A stretch of 48,460 nt of DNA from Gammaproteobacteria bacterium. Lineage in GTDB: Bacteria; Pseudomonadota; Gammaproteobacteria; HK1. Shown piece after piece: positions 16,839 to 26,609 of this stretch (its first letter is position 1; the number at the start of each line of letters is the position of its first letter). The translations under genes and the position numbers were made by a program. The notes beneath the pieces are model-generated. The model searched no databases. It was not told the DNA's origin and worked only from the letters and a program-made list of their open reading frames with translations. Location: positions 1-48,460 of the forward strand of contig JAJDUQ010000268.1 of the NCBI GenBank assembly GCA_022826505.1. Direction: 5' to 3'.

Positions 16839-17429
16839 TCAGCTTCCGTTCTTGGTTTGGCCTTCGCCCGCGGATTTCGTGTTCTTGGGCGATTGGGTCG
16901 ACTTGGCTTTCACTTTCGTCTTCGCCTTCGGTTGCGATGTTGCGAGCGCTTCCAGGCGCTTTGCAGCCTCGCGCTTGCCAATACCTCTAATCGCCATCAA
17001 TGCCGCGATGCTGCTCTCGCGGGGACGCGCCTTTGCTTGTTCCCAGTTGTAGATGGACAGGCCGGAAACACCGACGAGTTTGCCGTAGCTGTCGGCGGAC
17101 AGTCCGAGACGTACGCGGTTTGCTTTCAAACCCTTGGCCGAGAAGCGCGCACGCGAGGATTGTTCGCCGGAACTGGATGCGGTCTTGGCAGTCCGATTCT
17201 TCGTTGCGGCCTTCTTGTTCGTCGTTTGCTTGCTGATTGCCGAACCGGGTGTGTCCTGCGTTCGCAGAGAAGAGAGCTTGTTCTGGAGCTCTTCAATCTG
17301 GCGTTTCAATGCGGCAATTTCGCGCTCGCACTGGGCTGCTGTCTTGGCCGTTCCTGCCGTCTGCTGGCGGACTTCCTTACGTGCGAGTCGGCTGATTTCT
17401 TCCTTCAAAGCACTAGCAAGATTTGCCAT
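16839..17429 (-). CDS. Coiled-coil plus XRE-type helix-turn-helix protein
   Basis: Protein of 196 residues starting MANLASALKEEISRLARKEVR. Residues 1-60 are helical and heptad-like. A low-complexity Lys/Thr/Ser/Gln linker spans about 65-100. A Cro/CI-type helix-turn-helix follows at about 105-150 (RLGLSADSYGKLVGVSGLSIYNWEQAKARP). The last 45 residues are a basic tail with KAKTKVKAKS, as in nucleoid-associated proteins. This layout is seen in uncharacterised proteobacterial regulators. A longer frame upstream has no support. Sequence-specific or architectural DNA binding is likely; targets are unknown. Confidence 0.75.
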   Translation of the reverse strand: MANLASALKEEISRLARKEVRQQTAGTAKTAAQCEREIAALKRQIEELQNKLSSLRTQDTPGSAISKQTTNKKAATKNRTAKTASSSGEQSSRARFSAKGLKANRVRLGLSADSYGKLVGVSGLSIYNWEQAKARPRESSIAALMAIRGIGKREAAKRLEALATSQPKAKTKVKAKSTQSPKNTKSAGEGQTKNGS

Positions 17430-17889
17430 GAGTGGAGTTTGCTCCCTGATGTGCACTGGTCGAACCTGAGCGTTTGAACGGGGGGAAACGAGACTGCCTT
17501 CGAGCGTTTGCCTTGTCGACACCTCCGGCAATTCGCGAGTTAACGGCTGACTGTTTCCGCCCGTGCTGCACGGACCGACGCCGCAAGGTTACTACATTTT
17601 TGGCAACATTCAATCATCGTCGCGCGCAAGATATACCTTTCGCGACGCAAGAGAATCAGCCGATTCCTGCTGGGGTTTGGCAGGCGCTTTGCTCCGGCTG
17701 CCGGGTCTGCGAAGGCGTTGGCGTTACCCTCGCGGTTGCGGCAAGACTTTCCGGTTGGTCAAATCGTTTGTGGGTGGTGCACCCGGAGAATTCGACACTT
17801 CCGGGCAATCTGGAACGAGGAGTGGTACGACGCGGGATCGAGCCCGGCCCGAACGACAGACGGTATCGAATCGGAGCCGGGAGAGTGGA
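17430..17889. other. 460-bp gap between rho and the HTH gene
   Basis: It lies between the end of rho and the start of the coiled-coil/HTH gene, both leftward. No gene or tRNA was recognised. An AT-rich patch near 17585-17640 is the likely promoter area of the HTH gene, although no confident hexamer pair was found. No clear rho-distal terminator with a T-tract was seen. Confidence 0.4.
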
Positions 17890-19149
17890 CTATTGCCGTC
17901 TCATCGCGTCGAAAAATTCGGAGTTTGTCTTCGTCGCCTTGAGACGGTCGATCAGGAACTCGATCGCCGCGACCTCTTCCATGGGCGCGAGAAGCTTGCG
18001 GAGAATCCACACTTTCTGAAGATCGGCCGCCCTGACAAGCAAGTCTTCGCGTCGCGTGCCCGACCGGTCGATATTGATGGCCGGGAATATGCGCCGCTCG
18101 GCAATCTTGCGCTCCATGTGAATTTCGCTGTTGCCGGTGCCCTTGAATTCTTCGTATATGACGTCGTCCATTCGCGAGCCGGTGTCGACGAGGGCAGTCG
18201 CTACGATGGTGAGGCTGCCGCCTTCCTCGATGTTGCGCGCAGCGCCGAAGAAACGCTTCGGCCGCTGCAGTGCATTGGCGTCGACGCCGCCGGTGAGAAC
18301 CTTGCCCGAGGAAGGTACGACGGTGTTGTACGCGCGAGCGAGCCGGGTGATCGAATCGAGCAGGATCACGACGTCGCGCTTGTGCTCGGCAAGGCGCTTG
18401 GCTTTCTCGATCACCATTTCCGCCACCTGCACGTGACGGCTCGCCGGCTCGTCGAAGGTGCTGGACACGACTTCGCCGCGCACCGAGCGTGCCATCTCCG
18501 TGACCTCCTCGGGCCGCTCGTCGATGAGGAGCACGATCAGGTAGCACTCCTCGTGGTTGGACATGATCGAGTGCGCGACGCTTTGCAGCATCATCGTCTT
18601 TCCGGCTTTCGGGGGAGAGACGACAAGCGCGCGTTGCCCCTTGCCGATCGGTGCGATCAGATCGATGACCCTGGGCGTCAGATCTTCGGTGCTGCCGTTG
18701 CCGCGTTCGAGATGCAGACGCTCGCTCGGAAAGAGCGGCGTGAGGTTTTCGAACAGCATCTTGTTCTTGGATGCATCGGGACTGTCGTAGTTGATCGCGT
18801 CGACCTTGAGAAGCGCAAAGTAGCGTTCTCCTTCTTTCGGCGGACGTATCTTCCCTGCAATGGTGTCGCCGGTTCGGAGGCTGAATCGTCGAATCTGGCT
18901 GGGACTGACGTAGATGTCGTCAGGGCCGGCAAGGTAGGAACTGTCGGCTGAACGCAGGAACCCGAATCCGTCCTGGAGGATTTCGAGTACTCCGTCTCCG
19001 TAGATGTCTTCACCCCGTCTCGCGTGGCCCTTGAGTATGGTGAAGATGATGTCCTGCTTGCGTTGCCGGGCCACCCCGTCGATGCCCATCTGCTGCGAGA
19101 GCTTGAGAAGCTCCGGCGCCGGCATTTGCTTCAGTTCGGTAAGGTTCAT
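17890..19149 (-). CDS. rho: Transcription termination factor Rho
   Basis: Hexameric RNA helicase of 419 residues, the normal length. It starts [20 protein letters not shown] and contains the RNA-binding cold-shock-like domain ([15 protein letters not shown], near residues 55-70). The Walker A is SPPKAGKT (about residues 178-185) and the Q/R-loop regions follow, including [12 protein letters not shown] and GGVDANAL. All functional motifs are present. It follows trxA by 291 bases in the same direction, as in E. coli, and that gap probably carries its own promoter and leader. Confidence 0.97.
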   Translation of the reverse strand: MNLTELKQMPAPELLKLSQQMGIDGVARQRKQDIIFTILKGHARRGEDIYGDGVLEILQDGFGFLRSADSSYLAGPDDIYVSPSQIRRFSLRTGDTIAGKIRPPKEGERYFALLKVDAINYDSPDASKNKMLFENLTPLFPSERLHLERGNGSTEDLTPRVIDLIAPIGKGQRALVVSPPKAGKTMMLQSVAHSIMSNHEECYLIVLLIDERPEEVTEMARSVRGEVVSSTFDEPASRHVQVAEMVIEKAKRLAEHKRDVVILLDSITRLARAYNTVVPSSGKVLTGGVDANALQRPKRFFGAARNIEEGGSLTIVATALVDTGSRMDDVIYEEFKGTGNSEIHMERKIAERRIFPAINIDRSGTRREDLLVRAADLQKVWILRKLLAPMEEVAAIEFLIDRLKATKTNSEFFDAMRRQ

Positions 19150-19440
19150 GAATTTGGCATTGATGACTTCGCGCTGGTGGGGCGCGTGGGAATTGGATTG
19201 ATGCAGACGAACGCCGACGCAGGGGGCGCGCGGATCGACTCTGGACTTTGGCCGTGAGGCTGTATGGAGTGTTCGGGGCGTCAGACGTACTTGCGGGCGC
19301 CGCCTTTGAAGGTCAAAGCTATCACGGTGTTTCGGCACCGTCCACCCGAATCGCGCGGGTCTTCCTCCGTCAGGTAATACGATTCTCGCATGATGTCGCG
19401 GGCGCACCCACGGTACCGGTGCACCCGCGAGCGTCCACGT

Positions 19441-19767
19441 CTACATGTTGCTGTCCAGAAACGCCGAGAGCTGAGATTTCGAGAGGGCGCCCACCTTCGT
19501 CGCCTCGACGTTTCCGTCCTTGAAGAGCATCAGGGTCGGAATTCCTCGGATTCCGTACTTCGGCGGAGTGGATGGATTCTCGTCGATGTTCAGCTTTGCG
19601 ATCTTGAGCCGTCCTGCGTATTCTTCCGCGATCTCGCCCAGAATCGGTGCGATCGCCTTGCACGGGCCGCACCACTCGGCCCAGTAGTCGACGAGTACGG
19701 GATCCTCGGCCTTGAGGACATCGGCCTCAAAGCTTCCGTCGGTGACATGAACGATCTTGTCGCTCAC
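19441..19767 (-). CDS. trxA: Thioredoxin
   Basis: Thioredoxin 1 of 108 residues, exactly the typical length, with redox motif WCGPC (Cys33, Cys36), the following KAIAPIL, and the cis-Pro loop [13 protein letters not shown]. The GTG at 19767 is preferred because a GGAGG lies seven bases upstream of it. A TTG 15 bases earlier would place that ribosome-binding site inside the gene. It supplies reducing power to ribonucleotide reductase and other disulfide enzymes. Divergent from rhlB and upstream of rho, as in enterobacteria. Confidence 0.96.
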   Translation of the reverse strand: MSDKIVHVTDGSFEADVLKAEDPVLVDYWAEWCGPCKAIAPILGEIAEEYAGRLKIAKLNIDENPSTPPKYGIRGIPTLMLFKDGNVEATKVGALSKSQLSAFLDSNM

Positions 19768-20043
19768 TGCGGTTGCCTCCAAGTGTCGAACGTGAGCGAT
19801 TGTGGTCGGATTCGATTCGGCAATTCAAGCGCGAATTGAAGCATTATTGCGCCGTTCGGACTGCCCGAACGAAGGCGCCGAATGGAACTGGCTGGAAGTC
19901 AACAAGTTATTCCCGAAACGTCGAATGTGCATCACCATGGAAATCCGGATGAACTCAATTCGCGTGGACACACCACCTGCCGGTGTCGCGGGTCGCGCGT
20001 TATCGCTCGCCCGCAACTTCGGCAACTTGCCTCCGGAGCGCCG

Positions 20044-21342
20044 ATGACCGAGCGGCTGCTCACCGACGTCAAATTCGCGAGTCTCGATCTCGAACCGTCA
20101 ATCCTGCGCGGCATCGAGGATGCGGGCTTCGAATACTGCACCCCCATTCAGGCGCAGTCACTGCCGACGTTGCTCGCCGGCCGTGATGTCGAGGGACAAG
20201 CGCAGACCGGGACCGGAAAGACCGCTGCGTTTCTGGTGGGGATCATGAACCGGTTGCTGCGCGAGCCACGTCGGCCGGAATCAGGAGAGGGGCAGCCTCG
20301 GGCTATCGTGATTGCCCCCACTCGCGAACTTGCGGTCCAGATTCACAGGGATGCCGAACAGATTGGTGTGCATACCGGACTGCGGTTCGGCGTCGTGTTC
20401 GGCGGGACCGGCTACGAGTCGCAACGCCAGATGCTTCGCGACGGTCTCGACGTGCTCATAGGTACCCCTGGACGGCTCATCGACTACTTCAAGCAAAGGG
20501 TATTCCACCTGAACGCAGTGCGGGTGGCGGTACTCGACGAAGCGGACCGGATGTTCGATCTCGGATTCATACGCGACATCCGCTACCTGCTCAGACGCAT
20601 GCCGCCCCCGCAGGAGCGGCTCAGTCTCCTGTTCTCTGCCACGCTTTCGATGCGGGTCCGCGAGCTTGCGTACGAGCACATGAACTCACCGAAGATGGTC
20701 GACGCGACTCCCGAGAATCACGTCACCGTCGCCTCCGTCAGTCAGCGCCTCTATCACGTCGGCGAGAACGACAAGATTCCGCTCCTCATCGGACTGCTCA
20801 GGCAGATGGACGTCACCCGCACGATCATCTTCTTCAATACCAAGCGCGAGGCGGAAAAGGTCGATGCGTGGCTTGACGGAAACGGGTTCCTGGCCGGCAT
20901 GCTGACTGGCGACGTCCCCCAGAAGAAGCGCCTCGCACTGCTCCAGCGATTCACCCGTGGCGATCTGCCAATCCTCCTGGCCACCGACGTGGCGGCCCGG
21001 GGGCTGCATATTCCGGACGTGAGCCATGTCTTCAACTACGACCTGCCGCAGGATGCCGAGGACTACGTCCATCGGGTCGGCCGGACCGCACGCGTCGGCG
21101 CGAAGGGTGACGCGGTGAGTCTTTCCTGCGAGCGCTTCTGCTATTCGCTCACCGACATCGAAGCCTTCATCGGGCAGTCGATTCCGGCCGAGGTGGCGAG
21201 CGCGGAGCTGATGGTCGACCCCGAGCCGCCGGCGCGGCGCCGCCGTCCACGGTTGTCCGACAGGCGCGGCAGCGGTGGTCGAAGCCGTTCCGGCACGAGG
21301 CGTGGCGATTCGGCGCGTCGCGCCCGGCAACGACAATCGTGA
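20044..21342 (+). CDS. rhlB: DEAD-box RNA helicase RhlB
   Basis: ATP-dependent RNA helicase of 432 residues, probably the degradosome helicase. It has the Q motif (FEYCTPIQAQSLP), Walker A AQTGTGKT (53-60), PTRELA, TPGRL, DEAD, SAT, the motif V ATDVAARGLHIPDV and motif VI HRVGRTAR. The C-terminal 50 residues are Arg-rich (ARRRRPRLSDRRG) and would bind RNA or RNase E. Its position divergent from trxA-rho reproduces the E. coli locus and supports the rhlB name over other DEAD-box members. The esterase start overlaps its stop by four bases. Confidence 0.9.
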   Translation: MTERLLTDVKFASLDLEPSILRGIEDAGFEYCTPIQAQSLPTLLAGRDVEGQAQTGTGKTAAFLVGIMNRLLREPRRPESGEGQPRAIVIAPTRELAVQIHRDAEQIGVHTGLRFGVVFGGTGYESQRQMLRDGLDVLIGTPGRLIDYFKQRVFHLNAVRVAVLDEADRMFDLGFIRDIRYLLRRMPPPQERLSLLFSATLSMRVRELAYEHMNSPKMVDATPENHVTVASVSQRLYHVGENDKIPLLIGLLRQMDVTRTIIFFNTKREAEKVDAWLDGNGFLAGMLTGDVPQKKRLALLQRFTRGDLPILLATDVAARGLHIPDVSHVFNYDLPQDAEDYVHRVGRTARVGAKGDAVSLSCERFCYSLTDIEAFIGQSIPAEVASAELMVDPEPPARRRRPRLSDRRGSGGRSRSGTRRGDSARRARQRQS

Positions 21343-22028
21343 GCGAGACTGCCCTGGCGGCACTCGACCCGCCGATCGTGGTTGAACCGTCGAAGGCCGC
21401 GACGGCCGCCGTCGTGTGGCTCCATGGCCTCGGTGCCGACGGGCATGACTTCGAACCGGTCGCCGCGGAGCTCTCCCGCGCCGGGCTCGATGACGTCCGC
21501 TATGTGTTTCCGCACGCACCGGTGCGCCCCGTCACCATCAACGGCGGAATGGCGATGCGTGCGTGGTACGACATCACCGGCGCCGAGCTCGACCGCCGGC
21601 CGGACGAAGAAGGGGTGCAGGAATCGGCCGGAATCGCGCGGGCTCTGGTGGACGAGCAGACAACCCGCGGCATCGACAGTAAACGGATCGTCCTCGCGGG
21701 GTTCTCTCAGGGTGGCGCCGTCGCGTTGTTCGGAGGGCTTCGCTTTCCGTTTCGACTCGCTGGAATTCTGGCCCTCTCGGCCTACCTGCCGTCCGCTCCA
21801 TCGCTGGCGGCCGAGGCGCATCCCGCGAATCGGGACGTGCCGATTTTTCTCGCGCACGGAAGTCAGGATCCGGTGATCGCACTGGCGCTGTCGGAGCGTT
21901 CCCGAGCCGCAATGGCCGAACTCGGGTACACCGTCGAGGTTCATACCTATCCGATGCCCCATTCGGTATGTCCGGAGGAAATCAGGGACATCGCAAACTG
22001 GCTGCAGCGGGTGCTCGCACGGCCCTGA
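21339..22028 (+). CDS. Phospholipase/carboxylesterase, alpha/beta hydrolase
   Basis: Cytoplasmic serine esterase of 229 residues in the acyl-protein-thioesterase/EstB family. It opens with AVVWLHGLGADGHDFEPV and has the nucleophile elbow GFSQGGAVA, the acid in HGSQDPVI and the His in MPHSVCPEEI. All three triad members are present. The GTG start overlaps the rhlB stop (GTGA), so it is translationally coupled to the helicase, although no functional link is known. It hydrolyses short to medium carboxylic or thioesters; the natural substrate is unknown. Confidence 0.9.
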   Translation: MSETALAALDPPIVVEPSKAATAAVVWLHGLGADGHDFEPVAAELSRAGLDDVRYVFPHAPVRPVTINGGMAMRAWYDITGAELDRRPDEEGVQESAGIARALVDEQTTRGIDSKRIVLAGFSQGGAVALFGGLRFPFRLAGILALSAYLPSAPSLAAEAHPANRDVPIFLAHGSQDPVIALALSERSRAAMAELGYTVEVHTYPMPHSVCPEEIRDIANWLQRVLARP

Positions 22029-22305
22029 CCGTCTCTCGCCCGCGGATCATGCGAAGTCAGGTTTCGTCCCGCGGGACCTCCGATTCGACGCAATGAAACG
22101 GACGCATCGTGTACGCTCGGTACGCGCTCGCGGTTGCACGGGAGTCCCGCGCGCGATCCCCGAATCGAGATTGAAGTCGCTGTGAGGCGCCGTGGAGGCG
22201 CAATCAGCACGAATTCGACATCGAAAACGCAGAATCGGGGGTTGCTCCCGGCGGCGTCACTCCGCATGCTGTACGACCCCGTCAGGCAGCCACCAGCCCA
22301 GCGTC

Positions 22306-22872
22306 ATGGCTACGCCCTTCGATACCAGGCAGTTCGTGAACGAATGTCGGGATGCGGCTTCGGCGAACGATCCGGTGACCGCGACCCGGGCGGTGGTGCG
22401 CGAAGCCGTGCGTGCGCTCGCCTCCGGAGTCGTTACCCTGCCGCGGCTCGATTCGATCCATGCCCGCCGCAGCGGAGATATGCTGCTCGGTCACGATCGG
22501 ACCCTGTTCGAAGACGGTGCGGCAACCGTGACCGTCGTGGAAACCGAACCCGGCCACTATCAGCCGCCGCACGACCATGCGATGTGCGCGGTGATCGGTG
22601 TGTTCGAAGGCGGTGAGCGGAATCGATTCTATCGCCGCACCGAAGGCCGGGCACGGCTGGCAACCCGCCGAGTCGTTCGTCCCGCCGAGGTGATTGCGCT
22701 GCGAGAACGTACCGTGCACGCAATCAGCGCCGACGCCGGAGAGCCTTGCCGAGCGCTGCACGTCTATCTGGGCCCGCTCAGCTCCCGGCCGCGGTCGCTG
22801 TTCCATCCCGAGAGCGGCATCGAGGAGCCGTACGACTTCGATACCTATCTGTACTACGTGCGCGCGGCCTGA
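22306..22872 (+). CDS. Cysteine dioxygenase-like cupin
   Basis: Non-heme iron cupin of 188 residues similar to the bacterial cysteine dioxygenase / 3-mercaptopropionate dioxygenase group. The first cupin motif reads QPPHDHAMCAVIGVFEGGERN, giving the first two iron histidines. The third is in RTVHAISADAG, and the end has CRALHVYLGPL. Family members oxidise a thiol to a sulfinate with oxygen, feeding organic sulfur into sulfite, which would suit the sulfur-oxidation genes nearby. The exact thiol is uncertain. It is convergent with hemB, 19 bases apart. Confidence 0.75.
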   Translation: MATPFDTRQFVNECRDAASANDPVTATRAVVREAVRALASGVVTLPRLDSIHARRSGDMLLGHDRTLFEDGAATVTVVETEPGHYQPPHDHAMCAVIGVFEGGERNRFYRRTEGRARLATRRVVRPAEVIALRERTVHAISADAGEPCRALHVYLGPLSSRPRSLFHPESGIEEPYDFDTYLYYVRAA

Positions 22873-22891
22873 AGTTTCCCGCGACGTCCCG

Positions 22892-23935
22892 TCACGACGA
22901 TTCCGCGGGAGGCTGATCATCGAGCCAGCGCGCTGCATCCAGCGCGTGGTAGGTAATGATCAGATCTGCACCGGCCCGCTTGATCGCGGTGAGGTTCTCG
23001 AGCGCAATCGAACGCTCGTCGAGCCAGCCGCGTTCGCTGGCCGCCTTGACCATCGAGTATTCCCCACTCACGTTGTACGCCACCATCGGCACCTCCGGGT
23101 GCGCATGGTGCACCCGACGGATGACGTCGAGGTAGGCGAGTGCGGGCTTGACCATCAGGAAGTCCGCACCCTCCTCGATGTCGAGCGCGGCCTCCTTGAG
23201 CGCCTCTCGCACGTTGCCGGGGTCCATCTGGTGGGTGCGACGATCGCCGAACTTCGGCGCCCCCTGCGCCGCGTCCCGAAACGGTCCGTAGAACGCCGAA
23301 GCGTACTTGATGGCATAGGACATGATCGGGATGTGGTCGTATCCGTACTCGTCGAGCCCCTCGCGGATACTGGCGACCATGCCGTCGATCATGCCGCTGG
23401 GAGCGACGATGTCCGTACCGGCCCGAGCGTGGCTGACCGCAACGCGGGCGAGGACGTCGAGGGTTTCGTCGTTCAGTACGTAGCCGGCCGGGAGCACCGG
23501 ATTCTCGTGGTTCAGCACCCCGCAGTGCCCGTGGTCGGTGTACTCGCACAGACACACGTCGGTGACGACGAGGAGCTCGGGCAACTTGTCCTTCAACGCG
23601 CGAGCCGCCCGCTGGATGATGCCGTCGTCGTCGAAGTTCTCGTTGCCGATCGGGTCCTTGGAGGCCGGGATGCCGAAGAGCAGCACCGCGGAGATTCCTG
23701 CCGCCGCCGCCTTGCCCGCCTCCTCGATCGCCTGGTCGACGGAGAGCTGGCAGATCCCCGGCATCGACGGAATGGGATCGCGGACGTTCTCGCCGTGGAC
23801 GACGAACAGCGGGTAGATGAAATCGGCCGGGGTGAGCACCGTCTCGCGCACCGCCGCGCGGAGCCGCGCGGAGTGCCGGAGCCGGCGAGGCCGGTTGCGT
23901 GGCGGGAGAGTCTTCAGTCTCGTCGTGGCATCCAT
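22892..23935 (-). CDS. hemB: Delta-aminolevulinic acid dehydratase (porphobilinogen synthase)
   Basis: Enzyme of 347 residues that condenses two 5-aminolevulinates to porphobilinogen in heme, siroheme and cobalamin synthesis. The catalytic-zinc signature [14 protein letters not shown] places Cys128, Cys130 and Cys138 as ligands, so this is the zinc-dependent form. Schiff-base lysines lie in [15 protein letters not shown] and [16 protein letters not shown] 23935 is chosen; an in-frame open stretch of 60 codons upstream shows no similarity. It is monocistronic. Confidence 0.96.
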   Translation of the reverse strand: MDATTRLKTLPPRNRPRRLRHSARLRAAVRETVLTPADFIYPLFVVHGENVRDPIPSMPGICQLSVDQAIEEAGKAAAAGISAVLLFGIPASKDPIGNENFDDDGIIQRAARALKDKLPELLVVTDVCLCEYTDHGHCGVLNHENPVLPAGYVLNDETLDVLARVAVSHARAGTDIVAPSGMIDGMVASIREGLDEYGYDHIPIMSYAIKYASAFYGPFRDAAQGAPKFGDRRTHQMDPGNVREALKEAALDIEEGADFLMVKPALAYLDVIRRVHHAHPEVPMVAYNVSGEYSMVKAASERGWLDERSIALENLTAIKRAGADLIITYHALDAARWLDDQPPAESS

Positions 23936-24303
23936 TGTCGGACTCCGGGTCGATGGACCGGCCCGACAACTATAGCGCGCACCGCGGGCAGAATGCGGGC
24001 ACGAGCCGCGTGGAGCGGTGGAAAGCGTACCTTTCGTCCGTCGCTTGCGATACGGACGAATCACCGCGATGACCGCGGTTTCGGCGGTTCGCCGGGCATC
24101 TCGGGAGGCCAGCAATTCCCGCCAAGCCCGAAATCGCCCGCCAAACGGACCGGATCAAGCGCCCGGACGGCCGGAATCGGTTCGAAACCGCGCCGGGAGC
24201 AGCACCTCGAGGCGCTGGCGGGAATTGCTGCCGGGAGGCGATGGAAGTGGCGCCGGACTTGCCGAAGCGCAACAATGCTTCCTACACACGGGGAGGGCAT
24301 TCG
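23936..24303. other. 368-bp divergent gap between hemB and the M24 gene
   Basis: No gene is supported. It should hold the promoters for leftward hemB and the rightward peptidase-like gene. A short perfect palindrome, ACCGCG-N5-CGCGGT, sits near 24062-24080. The M24 gene has a strong GGGAGG at the right end. Confidence 0.4.
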
Positions 24304-25482
24304 ATGGCGAGGAAGCGAGCCGAGGAGGGTGTGGCGCGAGGCAGCGACGCCGCATTTCCGAAAGAAGAAATCGACGCGAGGCAGCGACGCCTCAAGCGCG
24401 CCCTCGTTGCCGCCGGCATCGATCTCTATCTGACCAGTGGAGCGGAGAACATCTTCTGGCTGAGCGGCCAGCAGACTCCCGGCTACTACACGTTCCAGTG
24501 TCTGGCGGTGCCGGCCAAGGGTGCGGCGTTCCTGATGCTGCGTGGGCTGGAGGCGCACAACGCACGTGCGAATACCTACCTCTCGCGCATCGTCGGCTAT
24601 GCGGACGACGCGAACCCTGCCGACGCGGTGGCCGATATCGTCGAATCTCGCGGATTCAAGGGCCGGACCATCGCAATCGATCGCAATGCCTGGTTTCTCA
24701 CTGCGAACCTGTTCGACCGACTGCGCACACGGCTGGGAACCATGGAGGACGGTGGCGGAATCGTCGAATCGCTGCGCCGGGTGAAGAGCGCCCGCGAGCT
24801 TTCCGCAATTCGCGCCGCCGCGCGGGCGAACGACGCGGGCATGAGTGCGGGCCTTGCGGCGGTTCACGCGGGTGCGACGGAGAACGATGTCGCTGCGGAG
24901 GTCATGCATGCGGCCATCAAGGCGGGCTCGGAATACGTCGGCATGGAGCCGTTCGTCGTCTCCGGACCGCGCTCGGGTCTTCCGCACGCGACCTGGCGCC
25001 GGCGGCGTATCCGCAAGGGCGACGTCGTGGTGCTGGAAACCGCGGCATGCCACCACCGCTACCATGCCGCGTCATTTCGCACCGTGGCGGTCGGACGCGT
25101 GCCCCAGGTGGCGCGTGACTGGTACGAGGTGTGCCGTGAAGCGTTCGCGGCGGGAGTGCAGAGGTTGCGGCCCGGACAGACCTGTGCCGGCGTGCACGAC
25201 GCAGTGCAGGCGGTGATCGATGCCGCCGGGTGCACCGAGGCGTACCGCAAGCGCTCCGGCTACAGTATCGGTATCGCGTTCGCGCCGGACTGGGGCGAGG
25301 GGAATATCCTGAGCCTGTATCGGGGGGTCGATGTCGCGATCGAACCGGGCATGGTGTTTCACGTACCAATCACGTTGCGGGACTACGGACGGTTCACGGT
25401 CGCGGTCAGCGAGACGGTCGAGGTGACTGCACGTGGTCCGCGCATCCTCGGCAAGCTCGGTCAGGACCTCGTCGAAGCGTGA
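24304..25482 (+). CDS. M24-fold protein of ectoine hydrolase/creatinase type
   Basis: Protein of 392 residues with the creatinase/aminopeptidase P two-domain fold: a creatinase N-domain (residues 20-150) and a pita-bread C-domain from about 165. GGGAGG lies seven bases before the ATG. In metal-dependent Xaa-Pro peptidases this region carries two Asp ligands. Here it reads LETAACHHRYHAASFRT, without them, as in DoeA/EutD ectoine hydrolases and creatinase. It therefore more likely opens a ring or hydrolyses a C-N bond without metal than acts as a peptidase. No doeB or ectoine-uptake partner is adjacent, so the substrate is unproven. Confidence 0.75.
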   Translation: MARKRAEEGVARGSDAAFPKEEIDARQRRLKRALVAAGIDLYLTSGAENIFWLSGQQTPGYYTFQCLAVPAKGAAFLMLRGLEAHNARANTYLSRIVGYADDANPADAVADIVESRGFKGRTIAIDRNAWFLTANLFDRLRTRLGTMEDGGGIVESLRRVKSARELSAIRAAARANDAGMSAGLAAVHAGATENDVAAEVMHAAIKAGSEYVGMEPFVVSGPRSGLPHATWRRRRIRKGDVVVLETAACHHRYHAASFRTVAVGRVPQVARDWYEVCREAFAAGVQRLRPGQTCAGVHDAVQAVIDAAGCTEAYRKRSGYSIGIAFAPDWGEGNILSLYRGVDVAIEPGMVFHVPITLRDYGRFTVAVSETVEVTARGPRILGKLGQDLVEA

Positions 25483-25618
25483 CTCGCCCTCCCCTTGCTC
25501 TTTCGGCACTCGACGCCGGAACCCTCAACGACGATGCGACGGAGCTTTCCAAGGAACGACCTGACGAGACTTCACTTCGGACCGACAGGGCATGAGGTAC
25601 CCTTCCTGGGAGCGTGGG

Positions 25619-25656
25619 CATCTTGCCCGCCCGGGCCGAAGGCCCGCGAGAAGATG
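25619..25656. repeat. REP-like palindromic element
   Basis: CATCTT (25619-25624) pairs with AAGATG (25651-25656), and inside it CGGGCC (25632-25637) pairs with GGCCCG (25641-25646) around a GAA loop. The two-stage hairpin lies between genes and has the shape of repetitive extragenic palindromes. Only one copy is seen in the window. Confidence 0.45.
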
Positions 25657-25731
25657 ATGGGAGACGGAAGGCGTGGATGAAGCAGAAGCATCGGAGACAA
25701 TCCACGACATTCCATCGACAAGGAGCTGACG

Positions 25732-26463
25732 ATGACGGACATCAGAACGGAAGACGTGACCTACACCGCGGGCGACACCACGTGCAGGGGCCACATCGCG
25801 TACGACGCCGCCGCCGGCGACCAGCGCCCCGGCGTGATGGTCGTGCATGAATGGTGGGGGCTCGACGACTACATCCGCGGCCGGGCGCGCGGGCTGGCGG
25901 AGCTCGGCTACACGGCGCTGGCGGTCGACATGTACGGGGACGGGCGCACCGCCGCCGATCCCGAAGGCGCGGGTGCCCTGATGAACTCCGTGCTGGGGGA
26001 CATGGACGCCGGCACTGCCCGGTTCAAGACGGCATTCGACGTCCTCTCCGGGCATCCCACCGTCGATGCGAACCGCGTGGCGGCGATCGGCTACTGCTTC
26101 GGCGGCGCCATGGTGCTTCACGGCGCGCGCATCGGCCTGGATCTCAAGGGTGTGGTGAGCTTCCACGGTTCGCTCGGTTCGTTCCACAAGCCGGCGAAGG
26201 GCGAGGTGAAGGCCAGGGTGCTGGTCTGCCATGGGGCTGCCGACGCCCTCGTCTCCGACGAGGAGATCGCCGGCATCAGGGAGGAGATGGCGGACGCCGA
26301 CGCCGATTTCCGTTTCGTGGCCTACGAAGGCGCGCTGCACGGGTTCTCCAACCCGGAGGCGACCGCCAACGGCGAGAAGTACGGCCTGCCGCTCAAGTAC
26401 GACGAGGCGGTCGACAAGCGCTCGTGGGACGACATGAAGGCGCTGTTCTCGGAGATATTCTGA
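25732..26463 (+). CDS. Dienelactone hydrolase family protein
   Basis: Alpha/beta hydrolase of 243 residues with the cysteine nucleophile of dienelactone hydrolases: GYCFGGAM, with acid Asp in CHGAADALV and His in LHGFSNPEA. The oxyanion-side segment VVHEWWGLDDYIRGRARGLA is also typical. True dienelactone hydrolases act in chlorocatechol breakdown; many relatives have other ester or lactone substrates. No aromatic-degradation genes lie nearby, so a general hydrolase role is more cautious. Confidence 0.9.
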   Translation: MTDIRTEDVTYTAGDTTCRGHIAYDAAAGDQRPGVMVVHEWWGLDDYIRGRARGLAELGYTALAVDMYGDGRTAADPEGAGALMNSVLGDMDAGTARFKTAFDVLSGHPTVDANRVAAIGYCFGGAMVLHGARIGLDLKGVVSFHGSLGSFHKPAKGEVKARVLVCHGAADALVSDEEIAGIREEMADADADFRFVAYEGALHGFSNPEATANGEKYGLPLKYDEAVDKRSWDDMKALFSEIF

Positions 26464-26477
26464 GGGGCCGTGAGGGC

Positions 26478-26530
26478 GGGGCGGGAAGTTGCTTCCTCCT
26501 CGAAGGAGGAGGCAGTACGGCTCCCGCCCC
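26478..26530. repeat. 53-bp imperfect palindrome ahead of the first Rpn nuclease gene
   Basis: Outer arms GGGGCGGGA (26478-26486) and TCCCGCCCC (26522-26530) match perfectly. An inner hairpin pairs TCCTCCT (26494-26500) with AGGAGGA (26504-26510) around CGA. There is no T-run. It begins 14 bases after the hydrolase stop, so it could end that transcript. It also resembles a REP-type element and may mark the left border of the accessory segment. Confidence 0.5.
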
Positions 26531-26609
26531 CGAACAAGCGCCAACGGCCTACACCGCGATCGCTCGGCGCCGACTGCGGCGGACAGGGCGTGCCCGCAGG
26601 GTGGCGTCC

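Noticed and set aside
17430..17889. Possible tRNA or structured RNA between rho and the HTH gene
   Set aside because: GTTCG-like strings occur, but no cloverleaf with a matching acceptor stem could be formed.
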